Shown here piece by piece: positions 41,632 to 49,320 of a stretch of DNA of 64,000 nucleotides (position 1 is the first letter of the stretch; each line of letters begins with the position of its first letter). The notes under the pieces were generated by a model that saw nothing but the letters and a program-made list of their open reading frames with translations, did not search any database and was not told where the DNA came from. Origin of the DNA: Clostridiales bacterium (lineage in GTDB: Bacteria > Bacillota > Clostridia > Lachnospirales > Lachnospiraceae); NCBI GenBank assembly GCA_021199255.1, contig JAJQIK010000090.1:1-64000 (forward strand), given 5' to 3'. The translations under genes and the position numbers were made by a program.

Positions 41632-43044
41632 TCAGCCGGGAATCTCGATGGCGTCCTCGTCCTGCCAGCTTCCGGACAGATATTCCTTCTGGGCTGCAAT
41701 CACCCTGCGCATGGCCTCCGCCCCCGGCGCGCCTACCGTCAGCCGCTTCTCCACGCAGGTTCTTAAGCTGACCGCATCATAAAAGTCTTCCTCAATCACC
41801 GGGCTGATGTCTTTCAACTCTTCGATGGACAAGTCCTCGATGCTGCAATGCTTCTCGATACAGTACAGCACCATTCTGCCGATCATGCCATGGGCGTCCC
41901 TGAAAGGCACTCCCCGCCCTACCAGATAATCCGCCGCGTCCGTGGCATTGGTAAAGCCCATCATAGCGCTCTTTTCCATAATGTCCTTGTTAAATTTCAT
42001 GGTACGGATCATACCTTCGAACAAAGCCAGACACCCCTTGACCGTATCGATGGCGTCAAAGGTCAGCTCCTTGTCCTCCTGCATATCCTTATTATAGGCA
42101 AGCGGAATCCCCTTCATCGTAGTCAGAAGCGACGTCAGCGCGCCGTAGACCCGTCCCGTTTTACCCCGTATCAGCTCCGCGATATCGGGATTCTTCTTCT
42201 GGGGCATAATACTGCTTCCGGTGGAATAAGCGTCGTCAATTTCCACAAAACGATATTCATTGGAATTCCAAATAATAATCTCTTCACAGAAACGGCTCAG
42301 ATGCATCATAATCGTGGACAGCGCGGATAAAAACTCAATCACATAATCTCTGTCCGAAACCGAATCCATACTGTTCAGGGTCGGTCCCTCAAATCCCAGC
42401 AGGGACGCGGTATAATTCCGATCCAGAGGATAGGTGGTTCCCGCCAGCGCGCCCGCGCCCAGCGGGCAATAATTCATGCGGTGGTAAATATCCTTTAACC
42501 TGGATCTGTCCCGCTTAAACATTTCAAAATAAGCCCCAATATGGTGCGCCAGGGTTACGGGCTGAGCCTTCTGCAAATGAGTAAAGCCCGGCATATAAGT
42601 CTCCACGTTTTCTTCCATAAGATGAAGCAGCGTGCCAAGCAGTTCCTTGACCAGTTCGTCCACAGCAAGAACCTCCAGCCTGATATACAGCCTCATATCC
42701 AGCGCCACCTGATCGTTGCGGCTCCTGCCGGTATGCAGCTTCTTGCCTGTCTCCCCGATCCGGTCGATCAGATTGGCTTCCACAAAGCTGTGAATATCCT
42801 CATACTCCTCCGTAATCTCCAACCGGCCTTCCTCCACATCCTTCCTGATTCCGGTCAGTCCCTTGAGGATGAGATCCTTCTCTTCCCCGGTTAAGATGCC
42901 CTGCTTCGCCAACATCACGACATGGGCGATACTGCCCTCAATATCCTGTTTAAAAAATTTCTGATCAAAAGAAACCGACGCGTTAAAACGGTATACAAGC
43001 TTGTCCGTCTCCTTCGTAAAACGGCCGCCCCATAGCTGTGCCAT
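41632..43044 (-). CDS. argH: Argininosuccinate lyase
   Basis: 470 aa from the ATG at 43042-43044, where GGAGG stands eight bases upstream and the typical MAQLWGGRF begins; the in-frame extension to 43107 is rejected. The family signature GSSIMPQKKNPD and the TGRSRNDQ loop are intact. It splits argininosuccinate to arginine and fumarate. No argG or other arginine gene is in the window. Confidence 0.96.
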   Translation of the reverse strand: MAQLWGGRFTKETDKLVYRFNASVSFDQKFFKQDIEGSIAHVVMLAKQGILTGEEKDLILKGLTGIRKDVEEGRLEITEEYEDIHSFVEANLIDRIGETGKKLHTGRSRNDQVALDMRLYIRLEVLAVDELVKELLGTLLHLMEENVETYMPGFTHLQKAQPVTLAHHIGAYFEMFKRDRSRLKDIYHRMNYCPLGAGALAGTTYPLDRNYTASLLGFEGPTLNSMDSVSDRDYVIEFLSALSTIMMHLSRFCEEIIIWNSNEYRFVEIDDAYSTGSSIMPQKKNPDIAELIRGKTGRVYGALTSLLTTMKGIPLAYNKDMQEDKELTFDAIDTVKGCLALFEGMIRTMKFNKDIMEKSAMMGFTNATDAADYLVGRGVPFRDAHGMIGRMVLYCIEKHCSIEDLSIEELKDISPVIEEDFYDAVSLRTCVEKRLTVGAPGAEAMRRVIAAQKEYLSGSWQDEDAIEIPG

Positions 43045-43078
43045 GCGATAATCCTCCAATTTATTAAATCTAAATTCG

Positions 43079-43107
43079 ATCATAACACAAAATACTTTTC
43101 TTTTCAA
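43079..43107 (-). promoter_or_regulatory. Promoter of argH-asd
   Basis: Minus-strand TTGAAA (43102-43107), 17 bases, TATGAT (43079-43084). It lies in the 125-base region divergent with the ABC importer genes; no convincing promoter was seen for the plus direction. Confidence 0.7.
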
Positions 43108-43169
43108 TCAGAACACATATTTTCTCCTAAAACATAAAATATCTTATAACCATAAGGAGTTGTTATTTT

Positions 43170-43958
43170 ATGCATCCATTATTATCTCTACAGGATATCT
43201 CCTTTGCGTACCACAACCTCAAGGGAGAGACGCCTGCGCTTACCAACATATCCCTGCAAGTGTCCGAAGGAGAATTTCTGGCGATTGTGGGACCCAGCGG
43301 CTGCGGGAAATCAACTCTTCTGTCTATCATAGCCGGGCTGCTCCCTCCCGAATCAGGAACGATATACTACAGAGGACTTGCTTCTACCGATTATCGTCAA
43401 GACTGCGTTCTGAAAATTGGATATATGCTGCAGCACGATCACCTGTTTGAATGGCGTACCATTTACCAGAATGTCATTCTCGGGCTGGAATTGAACCACG
43501 CTCTGACAGCAGAGAATATCGCTTATGTGGAAACGCTGCTAAAGGATTATGACCTGTCCGCCTTTCAGGACAAAAAGCCGTCGGAGCTGTCCGGCGGAAT
43601 GCGCCAGCGGGCCGCCCTCATCCGTACCATGGCAATCCATCCTGATCTGCTGCTCTTAGACGAACCCTTCAGCGCGCTGGATTTCCAGACCCGTCTGGGC
43701 GTTTCCGCGGACATTGCACAGATTATCCGGCAGACCGGGAAAACAGCCTTGCTGATTACCCATGACCTATCCGAAGCAATCACGCTTGCCGACCGGGTAA
43801 TCGTCCTTTCCAAACGCCCCGCCAGCATCAAATGCGAGATGCAGATTACCTACCCTATCGGCCGCAGCGATCCGCTTGCCGTCAGATGTACAAAGGAATA
43901 TCAGGATTATTTCAATCAATTATGGGAGGTGTTGACAGATGGACAGACCATTTCCTAA
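43170..43958 (+). CDS. ABC transporter ATP-binding protein, NitT/TauT type
   Basis: 262 aa. Walker A GPSGCGKST, signature ELSGGMRQRAA, Walker B LLLLDEPFSALD and H-loop LITHDLSEA, of the SsuB/TauB/ThiZ-type importer family. SD AAGGAG. It overlaps the permease gene by 20 bases. The substrate could be a sulfonate, nitrate-like ion or thiamine precursor; nothing here decides. Confidence 0.92.
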   Translation: MHPLLSLQDISFAYHNLKGETPALTNISLQVSEGEFLAIVGPSGCGKSTLLSIIAGLLPPESGTIYYRGLASTDYRQDCVLKIGYMLQHDHLFEWRTIYQNVILGLELNHALTAENIAYVETLLKDYDLSAFQDKKPSELSGGMRQRAALIRTMAIHPDLLLLDEPFSALDFQTRLGVSADIAQIIRQTGKTALLITHDLSEAITLADRVIVLSKRPASIKCEMQITYPIGRSDPLAVRCTKEYQDYFNQLWEVLTDGQTIS

Positions 43959-44760
43959 AACAGACGCGCCAATTTCCCCGCGGCAGCAGCAGTTTCTTCT
44001 CGCCCACCGCAGGCATCATCATATGGTCAGCCTGACACGGCTTCTTTTGCTGCTTCTTTTCCTCGGCATATGGGAGCTGGCCGCCAGAATGGATTGGATT
44101 GACACTTTTTTCTTCAGCAGTCCTTCCGGTATCCTGCAATACCTGTATCAACTGCTGATCGATTATTCTATTTTTCAGCACATCGGAATCACTTTGTTTG
44201 AGACGGTTCTAAGCTTCCTGCTGGTTACTGTTTCCAGTCTGGCTCTCGCCACCCTCCTATGGTACCATAACAGCCTGTCCGAGATTCTGGAGCCTTATCT
44301 GGTTATCCTCAACGCGCTTCCCAAATCTGCGCTGGCGCCGCTGCTTATCGTATGGCTGGGCACCGGAACCGACACGATTATCGTAGCCGGCATTTCCGTC
44401 GCCGTCTTTGGCTCCATCATCAGCCTGTACACCGGATTCTGTCAGGCAGACCCCGAAACGCTGAAGCTGATCTACACGCTGGGCGGCACCCGCAGGGACG
44501 CTCTGTGCAAAGTGATTCTCCCCAGTTCGGTTCCCCTGATCCTAAGCAATATGAAGGTCAACATCGGGCTGTCCCTGGTGGGTGTCATCATCGGCGAATT
44601 TCTTGCCGCCAGACGGGGGCTTGGTTACCTGATTATCTATGGTTCCCAGGTATTCCAGTTAAATATGGTGATTACCTCCATTCTCATCTTATGCGGTATC
44701 GCCATGATCTTTTACAGGCTGATTCAAAGCGCCGAGCATTATTACCGCAAAAAATATTAA
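43939..44760 (+). CDS. ABC transporter permease, NitT/TauT type
   Basis: 273 aa with a cytoplasmic N-terminus and six membrane helices. The EAA loop is LIYTLGGTRRDALCKVILP, and the C-terminal RRGLGYLIIYGSQVF is typical of SsuC/TauC proteins. ATG with GGGAGG upstream, inside the ATPase gene. No substrate-binding protein gene follows: a hairpin comes next and then nrdG on the other strand. Confidence 0.9.
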   Translation: MDRPFPKTDAPISPRQQQFLLAHRRHHHMVSLTRLLLLLLFLGIWELAARMDWIDTFFFSSPSGILQYLYQLLIDYSIFQHIGITLFETVLSFLLVTVSSLALATLLWYHNSLSEILEPYLVILNALPKSALAPLLIVWLGTGTDTIIVAGISVAVFGSIISLYTGFCQADPETLKLIYTLGGTRRDALCKVILPSSVPLILSNMKVNIGLSLVGVIIGEFLAARRGLGYLIIYGSQVFQLNMVITSILILCGIAMIFYRLIQSAEHYYRKKY

Positions 44761-44789
44761 GGAGCAGGCCGTTTCCGGCTTGCTCCTTA
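44758..44789. terminator. Stem-loop between converging ABC permease and nrdG copy 2
   Basis: TAAGGAGCA ... TGCTCCTTA outer stem plus GCCG/CGGC inner stem around TTTC, about 14 bp. The T-run after it is weak, but its place between converging genes supports termination. Confidence 0.65.
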
Positions 44790-44795
44790 TACTTC

Positions 44796-45329
44796 TCACA
44801 TTCCATCTGTCTCTTCCCACAGAACAATCCTGCCCTCCCGCAGAGAATCCTGCACCAGAATAATGCGCTGGTTGCGGGAACCCCGAAACCGCAGGCTGAT
44901 ATCCTTCTGTGCCATGATAAATTCCCCGTCGACAATAACGTCCAGATAGGATAAAAATTCCCTCATTTCCTTCCATCGGCCGCAAAAGTCCTCTACAATA
45001 TCCCGGTCAAACAGGTATCCGGTATAACACCAGACGGTCTTTCCCGGATATTGGATCCTGACCTCCCGCAACAATGGCAGCAGCGCCGTCCAGTTGGCAT
45101 ATTCCAGCGGTTCCCCGCCCAGCAGGGTCAGCCCTGTAATATAATCCGGCGCCAGATATCCCAATATTTCGCAAACCGTTTCATCGGTAAAGGGCTTCCC
45201 ATACTGAAAGTCCCATGTCATTTCATTAAAACAGCCTTCACAGCGATGGGTACAGCCGCTGACAAAGAGGGTCGCTCTTACGCCCGGCCCGTTGGCTATA
45301 TCACATTTTTTAATTTCCGAATAATTCAT
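44796..45329 (-). CDS. nrdG: Anaerobic ribonucleotide reductase activase (copy 2)
   Basis: 177 aa radical-SAM protein: Cys26, Cys30 and Cys33 (CX3CX2C) and the LLGGEPL block. It partners the second NrdD, 34 bases upstream. It has the same architecture as the activase at 6248 but low visible identity outside motifs, so it is probably a distinct lineage rather than a recent copy. Confidence 0.93.
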   Translation of the reverse strand: MNYSEIKKCDIANGPGVRATLFVSGCTHRCEGCFNEMTWDFQYGKPFTDETVCEILGYLAPDYITGLTLLGGEPLEYANWTALLPLLREVRIQYPGKTVWCYTGYLFDRDIVEDFCGRWKEMREFLSYLDVIVDGEFIMAQKDISLRFRGSRNQRIILVQDSLREGRIVLWEETDGM

Positions 45330-45363
45330 GGCAGGCCTTTCCGCTTTTCACTCCGCGCAAGAA

Positions 45364-47526
45364 CTATAGATGCAATACTCTTTCCCTGATTTCCTGCGTA
45401 CGTCCCTGGTTCCAGAACTGTGTTCCAATATAGCCGCAGGTACGTCTCGCCACATTCATCTTATTCTGATCCGTATTGCCGCAGTTGGGACATTTCCAGA
45501 TCAGCTTGCCGTGGGCGTCCTCTACAATCTCAATCTCTCCGTGATAGTCGCATACCTGGCAGTAATCGCTCTTGGTATTCAGCTCCGCATACATGATGTT
45601 GTCATAAATATACTGCATCACTGACAATACGGCGTCCAGATTGTTCTCCATATTGGGAACCTCCACGTAGCTGATGGCTCCCCCAGGGGATAATTCCTGA
45701 AACTGTGATTCGAATTTTAATTTTTCAAAGGCATCGATATTCTCTGTCACATGGACATGATAGCTGTTGGTAATATAATTTTTATCCGTCACGCCCTCAA
45801 TGATTCCGAACCGTTTCTGGAGACATTTCGCGAATTTGTAGGTGGTAGATTCCAGCGGCGTCCCATAAAGGCTGAAATCAATATTTGTCTCCTCTTTCCA
45901 TTCCTGACAGGCATGGTTGAGATACCGCATGACCTTCAGGGCGAAGGGCGTCGCTTCCGGGTCTGTATGGCTCTTGCCGGTCATATATCTGGTACACTCG
46001 CACAGCCCGGCATATCCAAGGGATATCGTAGAGTATCCGCCATACAGCAGCTTATCGATTTTCTCTCCCTTCTTTAACCGCGCCAGCGCCCCGTTCTGCC
46101 ACAGGATCGGCGCCACGTCGGAGGGCGTCCCTTTCAGTCTGTTATGTCTGCACATCAGCGCGCGCCTGCACAATTCCAGGCGCTCGTCCATGATTTTCCA
46201 GAATTTCTCCATATCCCTGCCGGAAGAACAGGCCACATCTACCAGATTCAAGGTCACAACTCCCTGATTAAATCTGCCGTAGAATTTAGGCTTATCCTCC
46301 TCGTCATGGTAAACCGTTAAGAAGGAGCGGCAGCCCATACAGGTATAGCAGTTTCCGTCCTTCAGCTTTTTCATGATTTTCTCGGAAATATAATCCGGCA
46401 CCATTCGTTTGGCAGTACATTTCGCGGCTAATTTCGTAAGATACCAGTATTTGCTGTCCTCATGGATATTGTCTTCCTCCAGAACATAGATCAGCTTGGG
46501 GAAGGCCGGGGTAATATAGATGCCTTTCTCATTCTTGACGCCTAAGATACGCTGATTGAGCATCTCTTCAATAATCATGGCCAGATCGTCCCTGATCTGC
46601 CCCTCCGGCACCTCGTCAATATACATGAACACCGTAATAAAAGGCGCCTGTCCGTTCGTCGTCATCAGCGTGATCACCTGATACTGTATAATCTGGACGC
46701 CGCGCTTGATTTCGTCCCGCACCTGAGTCTCGGCCATCTGGTTGATCTGCTCCTCGGAAGCCTGTATTCCCGCCTCGCTCATCTCCTCCCTGATCTGCCG
46801 CCGGAACTTTTCACGGCTGACCTGTACAAAGGGCGCCAGATGGGACAGGGAAATACTCTGGCCGCCATACTGCGAACTGGCGATCTGCGCAATACTCTGG
46901 GTGGCTATATTACACGCCGTGGAAAAGCTCTTGGGCGTGTCAATCATCGTCTCGCTGACCACCGTGCCGTTCTGCAGCATATCCTCTAAATTGACCAGAC
47001 AGCAGTTATGCATATGCTGCGCAAAATAATCCGCGTCATGGAAATGGATAATGCCCTTCTCATGAGCCTCCACAATATCCTGCGGCAGCAGAAATCTCCT
47101 GGTAATATCCTTGCTGACCTCGCCCGCCATATAATCCCTCTGCACACTGTTTACCGTCGGATTTTTGTTGGAATTTTCCTGCTTCACCTCTTCGTTATTA
47201 CATTCCAGCAGACTCAAAATCTGCTCGTCCGTGGAATTGGACTTCCTGACAAGAGCCCTTTTATAGCGGTAGGTGATGTAATTTCTGGATATATTGTAAG
47301 CCCGGTATTTCATAAGCTGGTTTTCCACCATATCCTGAATTTCTTCCACGCTCGGCGACCGTTTCATCTGCGCGCAGCTCTCCGCCACGTTCTCCGCTAT
47401 CTCGTGAATCTCTTTCTCTGTTAATTTTTCTTCTTCTCGTACACTATTATTAGCCTTTCCAATCGCTGCAATGATTTTCCTCAGGTCAAACGTTACTTCT
47501 GCACCGCTTCTCTTAATAATTTTCAT
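45364..47526 (-). CDS. nrdD: Class III anaerobic ribonucleoside-triphosphate reductase (copy 2)
   Basis: 720 aa from the ATG at 47524-47526 (GGGGG about ten bases upstream); an extension to 47574 is not supported. ATP-cone at about 1-90 (IIKRSGAEVTFDLRKI), barrel with CMGCRSFL, zinc site CQVC ... CPNC, and radical loop RRTCGYIGT, Gly698. The Cys before the glycine matches the classical E. coli/T4 loop, unlike copy 1. It has its own promoter overlapped by an NrdR box. Confidence 0.94.
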   Translation of the reverse strand: MKIIKRSGAEVTFDLRKIIAAIGKANNSVREEEKLTEKEIHEIAENVAESCAQMKRSPSVEEIQDMVENQLMKYRAYNISRNYITYRYKRALVRKSNSTDEQILSLLECNNEEVKQENSNKNPTVNSVQRDYMAGEVSKDITRRFLLPQDIVEAHEKGIIHFHDADYFAQHMHNCCLVNLEDMLQNGTVVSETMIDTPKSFSTACNIATQSIAQIASSQYGGQSISLSHLAPFVQVSREKFRRQIREEMSEAGIQASEEQINQMAETQVRDEIKRGVQIIQYQVITLMTTNGQAPFITVFMYIDEVPEGQIRDDLAMIIEEMLNQRILGVKNEKGIYITPAFPKLIYVLEEDNIHEDSKYWYLTKLAAKCTAKRMVPDYISEKIMKKLKDGNCYTCMGCRSFLTVYHDEEDKPKFYGRFNQGVVTLNLVDVACSSGRDMEKFWKIMDERLELCRRALMCRHNRLKGTPSDVAPILWQNGALARLKKGEKIDKLLYGGYSTISLGYAGLCECTRYMTGKSHTDPEATPFALKVMRYLNHACQEWKEETNIDFSLYGTPLESTTYKFAKCLQKRFGIIEGVTDKNYITNSYHVHVTENIDAFEKLKFESQFQELSPGGAISYVEVPNMENNLDAVLSVMQYIYDNIMYAELNTKSDYCQVCDYHGEIEIVEDAHGKLIWKCPNCGNTDQNKMNVARRTCGYIGTQFWNQGRTQEIRERVLHL

Positions 47527-47557
47527 CCCACAATACCCCCAATCCGTTCCATGCTCT

Positions 47558-47602
47558 GCATCATATATCAGCAAACCATACCGCGCATACTATATATTGT
47601 AT
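47558..47602 (-). promoter_or_regulatory. NrdR boxes of nrdDG copy 2
   Basis: ATACTATATATTGTAT (47587-47602) differs from the NrdR consensus at two positions and overlaps the -10. A weaker partner, GCATCATATATCAGCA, starts 29 bases away (47558-47573). The pair spacing matches copy 1. Confidence 0.65.
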
Positions 47603-47623
47603 CATGGTTTGTTTTTCTGTCAA
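47596..47623 (-). promoter_or_regulatory. Promoter of nrdDG copy 2
   Basis: Minus-strand perfect TTGACA (47618-47623), 16 bases, extended -10 TGA-TACAAT (-10 at 47596-47601). Confidence 0.75.
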
Positions 47624-47693
47624 GGTATTGTGTTTAGTATTTATGTCCTATTCCATAAACATTTTGTAGGAAGAGAGGCACAGATGGTTCGTT

Positions 47694-48053
47694 CTATTTT
47701 GACTGACTTGGTCGGTCGAAACCAATCTTAATCTCCTTATAATTTTCCTCAAGATAAGCAAGCACCGCTTTCACATTCACACTCCGCTCTAAGCGCAGCT
47801 TATGCTTACCGCCCTCCTTCGTCTCCAGCATCAGATAATATTCCTGAAGCAGAAATTCTCCGCTTTCACCGCTCTCTTCCCGCAGATAGGCTCTGACAAT
47901 TTCCTCGTAGGCAACATATCTGACCTTGATAAAATATCGGTAAAAAAGGCAGGAAGCGCCCAGCCTGACTTCCCCCTGCGCCTTTGCTTCCCTGTATTCC
48001 TTCTGTAACGCTTCTTTTTCCCGTTCCGCGCCACAGATACACGCAAACCGCAT
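47694..48053 (-). CDS. Hypothetical protein, 119 aa
   Basis: Soluble and charged. The ATG at 48051-48053 is chosen (AAGGAG ten bases upstream) over a GTG three codons earlier. Alternating strands in 28-100 (SCLFYRYFIKVRYVAYEEIV, EYYLMLETKEG, KHKLRLE) followed by a final helix (VKAVLAYLEENYKE) suggest a small beta-sheet domain capped by a helix, reminiscent of a PH-like fold. I do not recognise a family or function. It lies between nrdD copy 2 and tRNA-Thr on the same strand. Confidence 0.65.
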   Translation of the reverse strand: MRFACICGAEREKEALQKEYREAKAQGEVRLGASCLFYRYFIKVRYVAYEEIVRAYLREESGESGEFLLQEYYLMLETKEGGKHKLRLERSVNVKAVLAYLEENYKEIKIGFDRPSQSK

Positions 48054-48165
48054 CTGTCCCACACTCCTTCCCGCCTGCCCGAAGCCCGTCCACGGCTCCC
48101 GACGCTTCCTTATCGTTTCTCTCAGGAACCGGACGCCTCCCTTATGTGTCAGGCACCTAAATTGA

Positions 48166-48201
48166 TAAAAAATAAGAAAAGCCAGACTAAACAGCCTGAC
48201 T
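48166..48201 (-). terminator. Terminator after tRNA-Thr
   Basis: Minus-strand stem AGTCAGG/TCTGGCT (two G-U pairs), 8-base loop, then TTTTCTTATTTTTT. Confidence 0.75.
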
Positions 48202-48214
48202 TTCCTTCCTGCAA

Positions 48215-48286
48215 GCTGGAAAAGGGACTTGAACCCTCGACCTACTGATTACGAATCAGTTGCGCTGCCAACTGCGCTATTCCAGC
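48215..48286 (-). tRNA. tRNA-Thr, anticodon CGT
   Basis: A 72-base cloverleaf on the minus strand: acceptor GCTGGAA/TTCCAGC (perfect), D-stem GCGC/GCGC, anticodon stem ACTGA/TCAGT with loop TTCGTAA giving anticodon CGT (codon ACG), variable loop AGGTC, T-arm GAGGG-TTCAAGT-CCCTT. The 3' CCA is not encoded. It is flanked by its own promoter and terminator. Confidence 0.95.
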
Positions 48287-48307
48287 ATCTTCCTTGCAAC
48301 AAGGACT

Positions 48308-48336
48308 ATTATACTGGCTTCCTGTCTTTTTTGCAA
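48308..48336 (-). promoter_or_regulatory. Promoter of tRNA-Thr
   Basis: Minus-strand TTGCAA (48331-48336), 17 bases, perfect TATAAT (48308-48313), about 22 bases before the mature tRNA end. Confidence 0.8.
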
Positions 48337-48412
48337 GGACGAAATTTATTTCTGTGTAAATTTTATAGAAAATCACGAAAATGATCCGGTCAATTTATCA
48401 CATTCCGCAAAA

Positions 48413-49294
48413 TCAGGAGTGTATTTTCTGCTCCAGATGTATGTCCATTTGGGGGAAGGGAATGGAAATCCCGGCTTCCTCCAGCGCGTATTTTACCTTT
48501 TCCGTGATGCGCCATTTGGTTTCCCAATAGGCTTCGTTCTGGCACCAGCACCGCAGGGTCAGGTTCACACTGCTGTCGGCTAATTCATTCACAAACACAA
48601 GACGTTCCTTTTCCTTTAGAACCGCCTCGTCCTCCTCCAGCACCTTCAGAAGCGCCTCCTTTGCGGTCTTAATGTCCGCGTCATAGGCGATTCCTACCCC
48701 GATATCCAGCCTGCGGCCTTCCAGAGTATTCACATTGGTAATGTTAGAGGTCGTCAGCGAGCCGTTGGGAATAATCAGCATATGATTATCCGCCGTGGCC
48801 AGCTTCGTATAGAATAACTGAATTTCCTGTACGGTGCCCTGGCTTGAACCGTCCCCTATCATAATATAATCGCCGACCTTAAACGGCTTCAACAGCAGAA
48901 TCAATACGCCGCCCGCAAAATTAGACAAACTGCCCTGAATAGCAAGGCCGATAGCCACGCCCGCCGAGCCCACCAGCGCTACCACGCTGGCCGCGTCCAG
49001 CCCGAAGCCGGAAGCGATCATGAACAGCAGTAATACATAGAGAGCCGCTTTGATAAAAGAATCCAGAAACTGTATCACACCGGTATCCGCATTTGTCCTG
49101 ATCAGGGACTTTCGCAGAATCCTGCGAATCAGTTTAATGACCTGTACGCCGATCACAAAAAAGACAAAGGCCAGCAATACCCTGATTCCCAAACGCAGCG
49201 CCTTGTCCGGCAATTCCTGTAAATATGCCTGAATCAAGCCCGGATCAATTTCTTCCGCCGTTATTTCTTCTATTTTGGTGAGTCCGTTTTCCAT
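48413..49294 (-). CDS. mscS: Small-conductance mechanosensitive channel
   Basis: 293 aa. Three membrane helices (about 33-150), with the pore-lining third helix AASVVALVGSAGVAIGLAIQ, then the MscS beta domain (GGVLILLLKPFKVGDYIMIG) and the C-terminal alpha/beta cage. It opens under membrane tension to release solutes at hypo-osmotic shock. The ATG stands directly on a dispersed SD element, 26 bases after glgB on the same strand. Confidence 0.93.
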   Translation of the reverse strand: MENGLTKIEEITAEEIDPGLIQAYLQELPDKALRLGIRVLLAFVFFVIGVQVIKLIRRILRKSLIRTNADTGVIQFLDSFIKAALYVLLLFMIASGFGLDAASVVALVGSAGVAIGLAIQGSLSNFAGGVLILLLKPFKVGDYIMIGDGSSQGTVQEIQLFYTKLATADNHMLIIPNGSLTTSNITNVNTLEGRRLDIGVGIAYDADIKTAKEALLKVLEEDEAVLKEKERLVFVNELADSSVNLTLRCWCQNEAYWETKWRITEKVKYALEEAGISIPFPQMDIHLEQKIHS

Positions 49295-49319
49295 TTTTTC
49301 TCCATTCCGAAGCGTTTAC
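49295..49319 (-). repeat. Dispersed SD-bearing element, copy C
   Basis: Identical over 25 bases to 10350-10374. It fills the whole glgB-mscS gap and provides the mscS SD (GGAG six bases before ATG). Confidence 0.8.
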
Positions 49320-49320
49320 A

